From assembly GCA_902796595.1 (NCBI GenBank), contig CADBPM010000014.1, forward strand, positions 1 through 64,000: a stretch of 64,000 bases of DNA, read 5' to 3'. The first letter of the stretch is position 1. Every line of letters starts with the position of its first letter. Positions 1 to 7,458 of the stretch are shown piece after piece. Origin of the DNA: an uncultured Lachnospiraceae bacterium (GTDB taxonomy: Bacteria; Bacillota; Clostridia; Lachnospirales; Lachnospiraceae). The notes below the pieces were generated by a model. That model searched no databases. It was not told the DNA's origin and worked only from the letters and a program-made list of their open reading frames with translations. A program made the translations under genes and the position numbers.

Positions 1-79
1 CAGTATTTTCAAGGCTTTACGCCCATTATGAAGAGATGAAAACGAGTTAATAAACGTTTTGAGTAACTAATTTACGACT

Positions 80-427
80 TTGGGATTATTAAAGCAGGGA
101 GCTGTGGAGGTTGAAGGGTTATCGGTTCTTGATATGGAATATTTGATCCTCTTTAAGATGAAAGCCTGGCTGGATCTGTCTGAACGGAAGAGCCGTGGGG
201 AACAAGTAGATAGCAAGAATATAAAAAAGCACAGGAATGATGTTGTGCGTTTGGCTGCTAATCTGTCTCCAGAGAAAAGACTGGAGATTGATGGGCGGAT
301 CAAAAGTGATGCTTCAAATTTTGTAGATAAGGTAATAGATGAGGGTGTAGACCCAAAATCTCTTGGTATCCGTGGAGTCACTTTCGATGATATAATTGAG
401 CGGTTGAAGGAATGCTATGGGATATAG
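80..427 (+). pseudogene. C-terminal remnant of a nucleotidyltransferase-like protein
   Basis: An open frame of 115 codons begins only at a TTG, with a stop at 68-70 just upstream and no good ribosome binding site. The protein reads like the C-terminal part of a conserved nucleotidyltransferase-like family (segments LILFKMKAWLDL and VDSKNIKKHRNDV are typical), without the N-terminal catalytic part. I infer a truncated gene. A short frame closed at 37-39 may be the tail of another lost upstream gene. The family assignment is from memory of the motif and is moderate; the absence of a proper start is seen directly. Confidence 0.5.
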
Positions 428-481
428 AGTTTTGAGGGACGTGTTCTTAAATTGGTAAACTTAAGAAGAAATATAATTGTG

Positions 482-515
482 ACGGATGTCAGTGTTTTAG
501 CTGATGTCTGTTTTT
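482..515 (+). terminator. Rho-independent terminator
   Basis: An 11-bp stem, ACGGATGTCAG pairing with CTGATGTCTGT (one G-U), closes an 8-base loop and is followed by a T run. It lies downstream of the nucleotidyltransferase fragment. Confidence 0.7.
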
Positions 516-620
516 CTATGTCGCAATGTCGGGATATGCAGAACAGGAGGATTAGGGGTGTCCATAGTTTTCCCCAAAATTTAGGCTTTTTATAACTATT
601 AAGGATTTGTCATCTGATCT

Positions 621-653
621 TGTATAATAATAGTTGACAGATTCCTCTCGTAG
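621..653 (+). repeat. Left inverted repeat of the IS3 relic
   Basis: Begins TGTATAATAATAGTTGACAG and ends CTCTCGTA. It matches the reverse complement of 1225-1256, which begins TGTCAATAATGGTTGACAAC and ends TTCTCGTAA, with a few substitutions and a one-base length difference. Confidence 0.7.
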
Positions 654-688
654 ATTTTTAATAATCTCAGAGAAAGGATATATCAATT

Positions 689-968
689 ATGGAAGAAAAG
701 AGAATCACCAAACGTTATGACAATGATTACAAAATACAAGCTTTAAAGCTTGCAGATGAAATTGACCAAGGTAGGGCTGCAGATGAACTTGGTATACCCA
801 AAAGTACTATCTACGGATAGGCCAGTGCAGCTCGTAAAGGTGATCTCGATGTAGGCACAGTAAACTACACCTGAAGAGGCAATGAGCCTTAACGAGGAAT
901 TGGTGGCTTAAAGAAAACGCATTAAGGAACTGGAGAAGGAAAACAAACGCCTTGCTAAGGAAAATGGC
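689..968 (+). pseudogene. IS3-family OrfA remnant (HTH transposase subunit)
   Basis: An ATG at 689, preceded by AGAAAGGA, opens a 43-codon frame. It encodes the start of an IS3/IS911-type helix-turn-helix protein (YKIQALKLADEI, then ADELGIPKSTIYG) and stops at TAG 818-820 where the family has Trp. Reading continues in the same frame for 17 codons, then shifts. The leucine-zipper tail (IKELEKENKRLAKEN) is in a different frame behind a second stop at 909-911. Nonsense mutation plus frameshift: non-functional. Confidence 0.8.
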
Positions 969-1214
969 ATGAATTCAGCAGGTGGAAGGTGTCATGATAA
1001 CGCCAGATGTGAAAGCATGTGGGCAAGGATGAAGAATGAACTTCTCTATAACCGCCACGATACCAGAGAAATGCTCGTGGATGATGTCAAGGTTCTTATA
1101 TGGCGTTACTTTATGAGTTATTGGAATAACAGGAGAATCTGTACTTCTATTGGAGGTATCCCTCCAGTTGTTAAAAGAGAGGGATACTATGCTAATACAA
1201 AGGGTGCAGCATAG
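969..1214 (+). pseudogene. IS3-family OrfB remnant (C-terminal end of DDE transposase)
   Basis: The 81 codons correspond to the last part of an IS3-type integrase core. GGRCHDNARCESMWARMKNE contains the DNAxxES motif with the catalytic Glu, followed by the WNNRRICTSIGG region near the C-terminus. The first two catalytic Asp residues and most of the rve domain are missing. The OrfA coiled-coil tail runs in frame straight into this piece, so one internal deletion joined the two genes. Confidence 0.8.
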
Positions 1215-1224
1215 TTCTTATAAA

Positions 1225-1256
1225 TTACGAGAAAAAGTTGTCAACCATTATTGACA
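1225..1256 (+). repeat. Right inverted repeat of the IS3 relic
   Basis: Runs from TTACGAGAAAAAG to CCATTATTGACA and pairs with the left repeat at 621-653. The coding remnant ends 11 bases before it, as usual for IS3 elements. Confidence 0.7.
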
Positions 1257-1366
1257 AAACCAGTTTATATCCAAGCTGGGATGCACAGAATCTGAATTCA
1301 GTCAGGCTGGCTGAAAAACTTGGGTATATATTTGATCATGAATACGTGGTTTATGAGGTTGGATAA
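1257..1366 (+). pseudogene. C-terminal fragment of a GNAT acetyltransferase
   Basis: Immediately after the IS right end an open frame without a start encodes LYPSWDAQNLNSVRLAEKLG followed by YIFDHEYVVYEVG and a stop at 1364-1366. The NxxSVrLAEKLGY pattern is the classic C-terminal acetyl-CoA-binding/beta-bulge end of GNAT N-acetyltransferases. All earlier GNAT motifs are missing. The fragment begins exactly at the IS boundary, so insertion or IS-mediated deletion probably removed the front of the gene. Confidence 0.65.
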
Positions 1367-1451
1367 ATGCATGTCCGTAGATCAGGTAAGCATATCAAAC
1401 TTTGCAGAAATAGAAGTCTTGCACTAATAAATGAAGAGAGAAGGTAAATTT

Positions 1452-1865
1452 ATGTGGTTCTGGTTTGCTTTGGGTTCGGCGATTTTTGCGGCACTTACAT
1501 CTATTCTGGCTAAGGTTGGGATTGAGGGAGTTAATTCCAATCTGGCTACTGCGATCAGAACGGTAGTAGTTGTTGGAATGTCTTGGATGATGGTCTTTAT
1601 CACACATGCACAGACAGGTATATCGGAGATAAGCAGGAAGAGTTGGATATTTCTTATTCTATCAGGACTTGCAACAGGAGCTTCGTGGTTGTGTTATTAC
1701 AAAGCATTACAGATGGGCGAGGCATCCAAGGTTGTTCCGATTGATAAGCTTAGTGTTGTTATTACGCTCGCCCTGGCTTTTATTTTTCTCCACGAGCAGT
1801 TTACGGTTAAGTCTGCTATTGGAGTAGTCCTTATTACAGCAGGGACACTTGTGATGGTACTGTAA
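1452..1865 (+). CDS. EamA/DMT-superfamily small transporter
   Basis: Encodes 137 residues, almost entirely hydrophobic, forming about five membrane spans. It ends with the EamA signature region (YYKALQMGEASKVVPIDKLS, then a last helix). This is a single EamA domain of the short type that works as a dimer, against about 300 residues for the two-domain form. The substrate cannot be told. An ATG at 1431 is in frame, but GAGAAGG lies seven bases before the ATG at 1452, which I choose. It stands alone after the decayed IS region. Confidence 0.75.
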   Translation: MWFWFALGSAIFAALTSILAKVGIEGVNSNLATAIRTVVVVGMSWMMVFITHAQTGISEISRKSWIFLILSGLATGASWLCYYKALQMGEASKVVPIDKLSVVITLALAFIFLHEQFTVKSAIGVVLITAGTLVMVL

Positions 1866-2010
1866 GAATTTTTTTAAGGAGCGGGGAAAGATGAAGAAAA
1901 ACGTACAGGTAAAAAATTGATATGATCAGTTATAAAAGACGAGCTCATTTTGATTTTTAGCTGATGAGATGGCAGTCCTGAGCAGGTGATAGGGGAGGAG
2001 AGTTGCTATT

Positions 2011-2616
2011 ATGAATTTTAATGTACATGATCTGATATGGACGAGAGAACCAAAGGAATGTCATATCGATGAAGATAAGATTGAAGTAGTTACGGCACCA
2101 CATACAGATCTGTGGCAGAGGACGTACTATCATTTCAGGAATGATAATGCACCTGTTCTTCAGATGACGACAGATGAGGAGTTCTTTTCTTTTACTGTGA
2201 AAACCGAGTTTGACAGTAAGCATCGTTTTGACCAGTGTGGTGTTGTAATGTATCTGGACAGCGAGAACTGGCTGAAGGGCTCTATAGAGTATGAAAACGA
2301 TGAGTTCCAGCATTTAGGCAGCGTTGTAACTAATCATGGCTATTCTGACTGGGCGACCACAGAAATAGATGCATCAATAAAATCAATGTGGTATCGCCTA
2401 AGCAGAAGAGAAGATGATTTCTGCATAGAGTGCAGTGAAGATGGCATCAGATACAAGCAATTGCGTGTTTGTCATGTCTGGGAAGCAAAGGGAAAGGTCA
2501 GCTTTGGAATCTATGCCTGCAGTCCGGAGGATTCATCCTTTAAGGCAACCTTTACCAATATGGAGCTTACAGTGTGCAAGTGGCTTCCTCATGACGGTCA
2601 ACAGCCGGATGAATGA
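2011..2616 (+). CDS. DUF1349 domain-containing protein
   Basis: Encodes 201 residues without signal peptide or membrane segment. The pattern (WQRTYYHFRNDNAPVL, then FDQCGVVMYLDSENWLKGSI, YSDWATTEI and a final GIYACSP) is that of DUF1349, a concanavalin-like beta-sandwich fold also seen in yeast REE1-type proteins. Its biochemical role is not established; carbohydrate binding is suspected from the fold. AGGGGAGGAG precedes the ATG. Between 1866 and 2010 I see only a nine-codon frame with a strong ribosome binding site at 1891, probably debris. Confidence 0.8.
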   Translation: MNFNVHDLIWTREPKECHIDEDKIEVVTAPHTDLWQRTYYHFRNDNAPVLQMTTDEEFFSFTVKTEFDSKHRFDQCGVVMYLDSENWLKGSIEYENDEFQHLGSVVTNHGYSDWATTEIDASIKSMWYRLSRREDDFCIECSEDGIRYKQLRVCHVWEAKGKVSFGIYACSPEDSSFKATFTNMELTVCKWLPHDGQQPDE

Positions 2617-2668
2617 TTAAATATTTAAGGAGATAATAGTAGCAGTTTTAGAACACCTAAAAATGCAA

Positions 2669-3550
2669 TTATTTTGCTTCGCAGTAATTACGCATCTCGA
2701 TAAGAAACCTCTCTGCGATAGGTGTAAATACCTGATATTTTCTCCATATCAGATAAAGCGGATTTTCAAGTACAGGTGAAAGTGGGCGGAATACTAGCCC
2801 ACTTTTTTCGCTTGTATCAATCAGATGGTCATAGGTGAGCAGATATCCTAAGCCTTCCTTGGCAAATACAGAACCGTTGTAGGACAGGCTAAAATACCCT
2901 TGAAAATGTAGTTTTGAAGCGTCTTCTCCGCACCATCTGGTAAGGTCAGAATCAATGGCAGATTCAGAAATATATAGTGGAAGGTTTTCAATATCCTTGA
3001 AGGTGATCTTCTTTTTCCTTGCAAGAGGATCATCTTTTTTAAATACAAGTCCCCATTTATCTGTTTCGGGCATAGTAATGTAATCGTATTTGCTTTCGGC
3101 AGGAGTCTCTACGATTACGGCAAAATCCAGTATGCCCTTATCTAATTTCTCAGTAACAAGTGCTCTGTCACCGCTTATGGTGTGATAGTGGAAATCCGGA
3201 TATTCATCCTGAAATCTTTTGATAACTCTGGCTAAGTGCCTTAGCTGATATGATTCGGCCAGACCAAAATATATATCGCCACCGGTCACGTTGTCGATGT
3301 TCTGAAATTCAAGAAGTGTCTTATCTGCCATATCCACAAGGTCGGCAGCTCTTTTCCTGAGAAGGATTCCCTCATCAGTCAGCTTTACATTAAAGCTGTG
3401 TCGCTCAAAGAGCTTTTGTCCAAGCTCATCTTCCAAAGCTTTTATCTGTTTTGACATTGTAGGCTGCGATACGTGCAGAGCTTCTGCCGCACGGCTGATG
3501 TTTTCTTCTCTTGCAGCGGCAAGAAAATATCTTAAAGCTTTTATCTCCAT
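2669..3550 (-). CDS. LysR-family transcriptional regulator
   Basis: Encodes 293 residues. The N-terminal winged HTH covers about residues 1-60 (RYFLAAAREENISRAAEALH, then VSQPTMSKQIKALEDELGQK), followed by a type-2 periplasmic-binding-like effector domain. It is read away from the small-protein/lipoprotein cluster that starts at 3709, the usual arrangement for a LysR regulator of a divergent operon. A perfect palindrome at 3629-3645 lies between them. It resembles the second LysR gene at 7459-8340 in length and HTH sequence. The effector is unknown. Confidence 0.9.
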   Translation of the reverse strand: MEIKALRYFLAAAREENISRAAEALHVSQPTMSKQIKALEDELGQKLFERHSFNVKLTDEGILLRKRAADLVDMADKTLLEFQNIDNVTGGDIYFGLAESYQLRHLARVIKRFQDEYPDFHYHTISGDRALVTEKLDKGILDFAVIVETPAESKYDYITMPETDKWGLVFKKDDPLARKKKITFKDIENLPLYISESAIDSDLTRWCGEDASKLHFQGYFSLSYNGSVFAKEGLGYLLTYDHLIDTSEKSGLVFRPLSPVLENPLYLIWRKYQVFTPIAERFLIEMRNYCEAK

Positions 3551-3605
3551 ATGATCAACTCCAAAACATATTTTTTTAATACTGCTAAATCACGTCTATA
3601 CCTGA

Positions 3606-3645
3606 ATTATAACACGTTATGCCAAAAATGAATATCATTTATTCA
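3606..3645 (-). promoter_or_regulatory. LysR promoter (extended -10) and adjacent palindromic operator candidate
   Basis: On the minus strand TGT-TATAAT (-10 at 3606-3611) lies upstream of the LysR start. Behind it at 3629-3645 is TGAATA-TCATT-TATTCA, a perfect dyad with a five-base spacer that fits the T-N11-A LysR box. It would sit over the -35 region of the LysR gene and upstream of the divergent cluster. Confidence 0.5.
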
Positions 3646-3708
3646 AAAATACCATTAGCGAATATAAATTTCTCGTTTTATATTAAAGTCACAAGGAGCG
3701 GTTAAACC

Positions 3709-3963
3709 ATGAATGAAAAAGAAAAAATTCAAAATCTTTGTGATGCGGGATGCAAACCGGAACAGATAAAAAAGTATGAAGAGTGCTTCGTATCAAAATC
3801 ACCTGAAGAACAATTGAAGTACTTAAAGCATTGCAGATGTTCCCTGATGGAAGAACTTCATGAGAGCCAGCGCAGGGTGGATTGCATGGATTTCCTTATT
3901 TACAAGACAGAGAAGGAGATGCAGCAAGGTGATTCTGTAAATAAAAACTTGTCTGATAAGTAG
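3709..3963 (+). CDS. Conserved small cytoplasmic protein, function unknown
   Basis: Encodes 84 residues, hydrophilic and helical, with AAGGAG nine bases before the ATG. The central segment (YLKHCRCSLMEELHESQRRV followed by DCMDFLIYKTEKEM) is a conserved pattern I recall from small Firmicute proteins lying next to LysR genes, flavodoxins and cyclophilin-like proteins. It has three Cys in the first half and one in DCMD, but no recognisable metal site. First gene of the presumed LysR-controlled cluster; 39 bases before the next gene. Confidence 0.65.
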   Translation: MNEKEKIQNLCDAGCKPEQIKKYEECFVSKSPEEQLKYLKHCRCSLMEELHESQRRVDCMDFLIYKTEKEMQQGDSVNKNLSDK

Positions 3964-4002
3964 AAGATTAGTGAAATTAGAAAGAAAGGAAATATTTAAC
4001 TT

Positions 4003-4638
4003 ATGAAGAACTCAAAAATGATTTTAAACATATTGGCTGCCTCAATGACAGCATTGGCTTTGGCAGGATGCGGTAGTGTCAATCCGGATAATAAGGAAGC
4101 TGACAGTGTCGCAGCTGCAGAAGTTTCAATTCAGTCGGATGCAAAAACGCAGCAGCTGAATGAATCTGAACAGGATACAGCACAGGAAGATAATGCAAAA
4201 AGGGTTGCGAAGGATGGAGCTGATATGCAGACTGAAGACCCTTTAATGCCTACAAGAAAGCTGCCTGAGAACGGAACAAGGATCAATATGCATTTCGGAG
4301 ATACTGTTATCCCCGGAGTCCTGAATGACAGCGAAACTGCGAAGGCTCTTATCGATATGCTCCCTGTAACCGTACATATGAACCGCTATTCTCACGATTT
4401 CTGCGGCTCTGCCAGTGAACTGAATCTGCCATATCAGGAGGACGAAGTTCATTATGGGTGGCTTAACGGAGATATTGATTATGCTATCGATGCACCATGG
4501 TACACCATTCTTTTTGAAGATGAAGATGTGTCTGAGCAGTATGGTTCTCAGGTAAACATAGGTGTAATTGATTGTCCACTTTCAGATATCAGTTCTCTTG
4601 ACGGAAGCTATGATGTTCTTATCGAAATTGCTGAGTAA
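4003..4638 (+). CDS. Lipoprotein with cyclophilin-like fold domain
   Basis: Encodes 211 residues. A lipoprotein signal peptide ends in LALAGC (Cys at about residue 23), followed by an acidic low-complexity linker to about residue 85. A C-terminal cyclophilin-like domain runs from INMHFGDTVIPGVLNDSETA through MLPVTVHMNRY to a terminal IGVIDCPLSDISSLDGSYDV. This fold family in Firmicutes accompanies flavodoxins and LysR genes; whether it has peptidyl-prolyl isomerase activity is not known. Expected to be membrane-anchored outside the cell. Followed 16 bases later by the flavodoxin lipoprotein. Confidence 0.75.
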   Translation: MKNSKMILNILAASMTALALAGCGSVNPDNKEADSVAAAEVSIQSDAKTQQLNESEQDTAQEDNAKRVAKDGADMQTEDPLMPTRKLPENGTRINMHFGDTVIPGVLNDSETAKALIDMLPVTVHMNRYSHDFCGSASELNLPYQEDEVHYGWLNGDIDYAIDAPWYTILFEDEDVSEQYGSQVNIGVIDCPLSDISSLDGSYDVLIEIAE

Positions 4639-4654
4639 CGAGGAGATTTAAGTA

Positions 4655-5329
4655 ATGAAGAGACTTTATTCAATTGTATTGATTCTTGCTGTGCTCTGCA
4701 TGGGAGTCTTTGCAGGATGTGGAAAAGCAGATAATACAGATTCATCTACGAATGCGGATATTTCTGTAGATACACTGGCTTCAACTGATACAGCCTTAAA
4801 AACTGAAGCGGATGAAATTGGAGATGATTCTGCAAGGGATATCGATAAAACGCTGATTTTATATTTTTCATACTCAGGAAATACTTGGCAGATTGCAAGT
4901 TGGATACAGGAATATACCGGTGCAGAAATGATCAGGCTGGAAGCAGCAGAGCCATATTCCGACGATTATGATACCTGCGTTGAGAGAGCTGAAAAAGAAC
5001 ATCATGATCAGGCAAGACCTGAGCTTAAAACAGATGTTTCTCTGATTTCCGATTACGAAACGATCATCCTTGGATGGCCATGCTGGAATTATTCATGTCC
5101 TATGCTTATCAGGACTATGCTTGAACAGTACGATTTTTCAGGGAAAACTATTATCCCATTTACTACATCAGATGCCAGTGGCTTTTCAGGAAGCCTTAAG
5201 GAAATGAAGGAGTCTTCACCAAATGCGATATTTGAGGAGAATGGACTTGAAGTAAGGGCAAGAGATGTGGCAGAGGCACAGGGGACAGTTGATGAATGGC
5301 TTCTATCGCTTGGATTTATACAAAAATAG
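4655..5329 (+). CDS. Flavodoxin-domain lipoprotein
   Basis: Encodes 224 residues. A lipoprotein signal ends in VFAGC (about residue 21), then a linker, then a flavodoxin domain beginning LILYFSYSGNTWQIASWIQE, where the SGNT loop binds FMN phosphate. Later come GWPCWNYSCPMLIRTMLEQY and FTTSDASGFSGS, both standard flavodoxin-4 features. It is an extracytoplasmic flavin electron carrier by inference. The last codons overlap a vestigial reading frame (5296-5400), and the end of this gene may mark a deletion junction. Confidence 0.85.
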   Translation: MKRLYSIVLILAVLCMGVFAGCGKADNTDSSTNADISVDTLASTDTALKTEADEIGDDSARDIDKTLILYFSYSGNTWQIASWIQEYTGAEMIRLEAAEPYSDDYDTCVERAEKEHHDQARPELKTDVSLISDYETIILGWPCWNYSCPMLIRTMLEQYDFSGKTIIPFTTSDASGFSGSLKEMKESSPNAIFEENGLEVRARDVAEAQGTVDEWLLSLGFIQK

Positions 5330-5400
5330 GAACAATTGATGACCCGGCAGGTATTGCGGATATCGTTGGTTCCGGAAATGTAGAGGTTTCATTTCAGTGA
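5296..5400 (+). pseudogene. Vestigial C-terminus of a second cyclophilin-like domain
   Basis: A frame different from the flavodoxin encodes IGTIDDPAGIADIVGSGNVE then VSFQ and stops at 5398-5400. It aligns with the end of the lipoprotein at 4003-4638 (IGVIDCPLSDISSLDGSYDV then LIEI): I-G-x-I-D-x-P near the front, then I-x-x-L/I, G-S, D/N-V. The stop overlaps the GTG start of the next gene as GTGA, which suggests that a complete cyclophilin-like gene once lay here, coupled to the DUF4405 gene. The similarity is mine by eye. Confidence 0.45.
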
Positions 5401-6086
5401 ATGGAAAAACCAGAATAAAGATAATAATAGATATTGCCATGACAGTCATGCTTCCTTTTATTATGGCACAGCTGATTACGGGCACTGAACTTCATGAATG
5501 GCTTGGGAATATGATGGTCTTCTTATTTGTTCTTCATCACGTCCTGAATGCCAAATGGTTTCCATCTCTGATCAAAGGAAGGTATAGCGCGTCAAGAACT
5601 GTCGGGACAATCATAAATCTGCTTCTTTTTGTGGATATGATTCTATTGGGAGTGAGCGGGATTGCACAGTCTTCTTATGTTTTTGAAGCATTGCCGAAGT
5701 TCATTCCGACAGTTACATCTAAGAAGATTCATATGACAGCCGGATGGTGGGGGCTGGTTTTAATGTCTCTGCATCTTGGGATGCATGTGAAGGTTATGAT
5801 GTCCGTGATGGCTAATAGAAGAAGTCAAATTGACAGTGCGAAAGAAAAAGGCAAAATTTCAGGAAAGCCAAAAACACTGGCTATGCTCTTGATAGCAGGG
5901 GTGGCAGTAATGTCTTTTATCAGACTGCAGATATATGATTACTTGTTTATGAGAGCAGCATTTGCATATTTTACAGATGCCGACAGACCGATATTGTATT
6001 TTGCTGAAATGATCTGCCTTATCGCAGGTACGGCAGTGATTGGATATGGTATAATTTTTTTAACAAAGACAAATATGAGGAGATGA
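5397..6086 (+). CDS. DUF4405 membrane protein
   Basis: Encodes 229 residues with about five or six membrane spans. The pattern of DUF4405, with His residues in or next to helices (ELHEWLG, VLHHVLNAKW, HMTAGWWGL, LHLGMHV), suggests haem binding as in b-type cytochromes. The GTG start at 5397 is the only start in frame; GAGG lies 11 bases upstream, and the start overlaps the stop of the vestigial cyclophilin-like frame. A membrane electron-transfer role beside flavodoxin and flavin reductase is an inference. Confidence 0.75.
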   Translation: MNGKTRIKIIIDIAMTVMLPFIMAQLITGTELHEWLGNMMVFLFVLHHVLNAKWFPSLIKGRYSASRTVGTIINLLLFVDMILLGVSGIAQSSYVFEALPKFIPTVTSKKIHMTAGWWGLVLMSLHLGMHVKVMMSVMANRRSQIDSAKEKGKISGKPKTLAMLLIAGVAVMSFIRLQIYDYLFMRAAFAYFTDADRPILYFAEMICLIAGTAVIGYGIIFLTKTNMRR

Positions 6087-6134
6087 GTAGGATGTAATTT
6101 TATATTCTCTGCTTGATTAAAGGATGGTGATTTG

Positions 6135-6532
6135 ATGCGGATACTCATGTAGAAGAACTTAAGAACACAGGTGTTTTTTATCTTGCAACAATTGATGGAG
6201 ATCAGTCCAGAGTACGTCCTATCAGTGCGGTAGAAGAGATTAACGGTGGAATCTATTTCTGCACAAATAACCAAAAGGATATGTACAAGCAGATTATGGC
6301 ACATCCAAACGTTGAGTTTTCAGGAATGGGTAAGGATGGTTCCTGGGTTAGAGTATCTGGTACTCTAGTTCGCGATGATAGTGATGAATCAAGAAAGAAG
6401 ATGCTAGATCTTGAGCCTTCACTTTCAAATATGTATAAGCTCGGTGATGGTATATTTGAAGTACTTCGTCTTGATAATGCAAAGTGCACAAAGTATTCAT
6501 TCACAGCTGGTCCAGAGGAGATTCAAGCTTAA
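6135..6532 (+). pseudogene. Pyridoxamine-phosphate-oxidase-family protein, N-terminal frameshift
   Basis: From about 6137 the frame encodes a nearly complete small flavin-binding PNPOx-like protein: VEELKNTGVFYLATIDGDQS, RVRPISAV, YFCTNNQKDMYKQIMAHPNV, then GSWVRVSGTLV and a C-terminal EVLRLDNA. It has no ATG, GTG or TTG start before 6281. The ATG at 6135, which has the only suitable ribosome binding site (AGGATGGTG), is out of frame and stops after five codons. A one-base indel near the start is the simplest explanation. It could still be read from 6281, lacking the first third. Confidence 0.65.
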
Positions 6533-6566
6533 TAGCATTTTGTAAACTGCAGGTTAGGATTTTTTT

Positions 6567-6674
6567 ATGAGAACAGAGGATTATCTTAAGATTTTGTTAG
6601 AGAATATTCATTCAACTGTAATAGCAACAGTGGATGAGTGCCCGGTACATGCAATCAGCAAAAAAGTTATGTAA
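6567..6674 (+). pseudogene. N-terminal stub of a second PNPOx-family protein
   Basis: The ATG at 6567 opens 35 codons, MRTEDYLKILLENIHSTVIA then TVDE, before TAA at 6672-6674. This is the typical beginning of a PNPOx-like protein often fused to 4Fe-4S modules; the rest is absent. The following gene starts 17 bases later. Together with the broken gene before it, this shows deletion in the redox cluster. Confidence 0.5.
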
Positions 6675-6691
6675 CATGGAGACCTACTGTA

Positions 6692-7231
6692 ATGAAGAAA
6701 AAAATCGATGCGTTTGATTATGCTAAGGAAATTACAAAGGTGACAGCCAAGGGAATACTTATTACAACAAAGGCTGACAAGGTAAACACAATGACAGTTG
6801 GATGGAGCTCTTTGGGAGTGGAATGGAATAGACAGATTTTTACGATCTATGTCCGAGAAAGCAGATTCACTCACGAGCAGCTTGAGAAGAATCCGGAGTT
6901 TACTGTAAATATTCCTATGGGTGATTTTGATAAATCTATCCTTGGCAAAGTCGGAACAAAGACCGGATGGAAGCTTGATAAGATTGAAGAGAATGGTCTG
7001 ACATTGGAGGAACCTGAGGTTATCAGCGTTCCTGGAATAAAGGAGTTCCCACTCACACTTGAGTGCAAGGTTCTGTACAAAAAAACTCAGCCTCTTAACG
7101 AGATCAATATCGATCCTGAGTTTATGGAACATGAATACCCACATGCAGTGGATGACAAATATGCAGTGCTGAACAATTCTCCTCATACAGAGTACATAGC
7201 AGAGATTGTGGCAGCATATATCATTGAATAA
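6692..7231 (+). CDS. Flavin reductase family protein
   Basis: Encodes 179 residues of the flavin-reductase-like FMN-binding split-barrel family. MTVGWSSLGVEWNRQIFTIY followed by VRESRFTHEQLEKN is the FMN-binding core, and FTVNIPMG and LTLECKVLYK follow. Members transfer electrons from NAD(P)H to FMN or bind flavin as a redox centre. The frame extends upstream to 6638, but that segment overlaps the PNPOx stub; the ATG at 6692 with GGAG about ten bases upstream begins the family's normal N-terminus. Ends the redox cluster; a terminator follows. Confidence 0.85.
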   Translation: MKKKIDAFDYAKEITKVTAKGILITTKADKVNTMTVGWSSLGVEWNRQIFTIYVRESRFTHEQLEKNPEFTVNIPMGDFDKSILGKVGTKTGWKLDKIEENGLTLEEPEVISVPGIKEFPLTLECKVLYKKTQPLNEINIDPEFMEHEYPHAVDDKYAVLNNSPHTEYIAEIVAAYIIE

Positions 7232-7240
7232 GTATTAAGA

Positions 7241-7270
7241 AATTCGTCCCAACCTGGGGCGAATTTTTTT
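7241..7270 (+). terminator. Rho-independent terminator after the flavin reductase gene
   Basis: AATTCGTCCCA pairs with TGGGGCGAATT (one G-U) and is followed by seven T. The 190 bases from here to the LysR gene hold no gene I recognise; a short open frame on the minus strand has no start. Confidence 0.8.
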
Positions 7271-7458
7271 ACGCCTAATTTTAGATATGAAGAGGAAATT
7301 GGTAATACTAGAATTGCAGACAAGATGAATACCTGGCAGAGGTTATGATTGCACTGTTGTAGTCCCTACCTCTTTGCATACGAAACAATGAATTTCAAAG
7401 GTATAACGATAAAGTAGATCAGCAACTTTACCAGCTTCTCTAGACCATCTATCTATAA

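Larger units (their letters stand above)
621..1256 (+). mobile_element. Internally deleted IS3-family insertion sequence relic
   Basis: A 636-base element is bounded by imperfect inverted repeats of about 32 bases and contains the start of an IS3-type orfA (HTH transposase) and the very end of an orfB (DDE integrase). An intact IS3 element is about 1.2-1.5 kb, so roughly the middle half is missing. Both reading frames carry stops, so the element is dead by itself. It sits directly before the 3' end of an acetyltransferase gene, suggesting it entered or was involved in deleting that gene. Confidence 0.8.

Noticed and set aside
1891..1920. Nine-codon frame with a strong ribosome binding site after the EamA gene
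   Set aside because: Too short to support as a gene; probably the beginning of a lost gene.
7271..7458. Minus-strand open frame after the second LysR gene
   Set aside because: About 38 codons without a start or recognisable family; could be chance or old debris.
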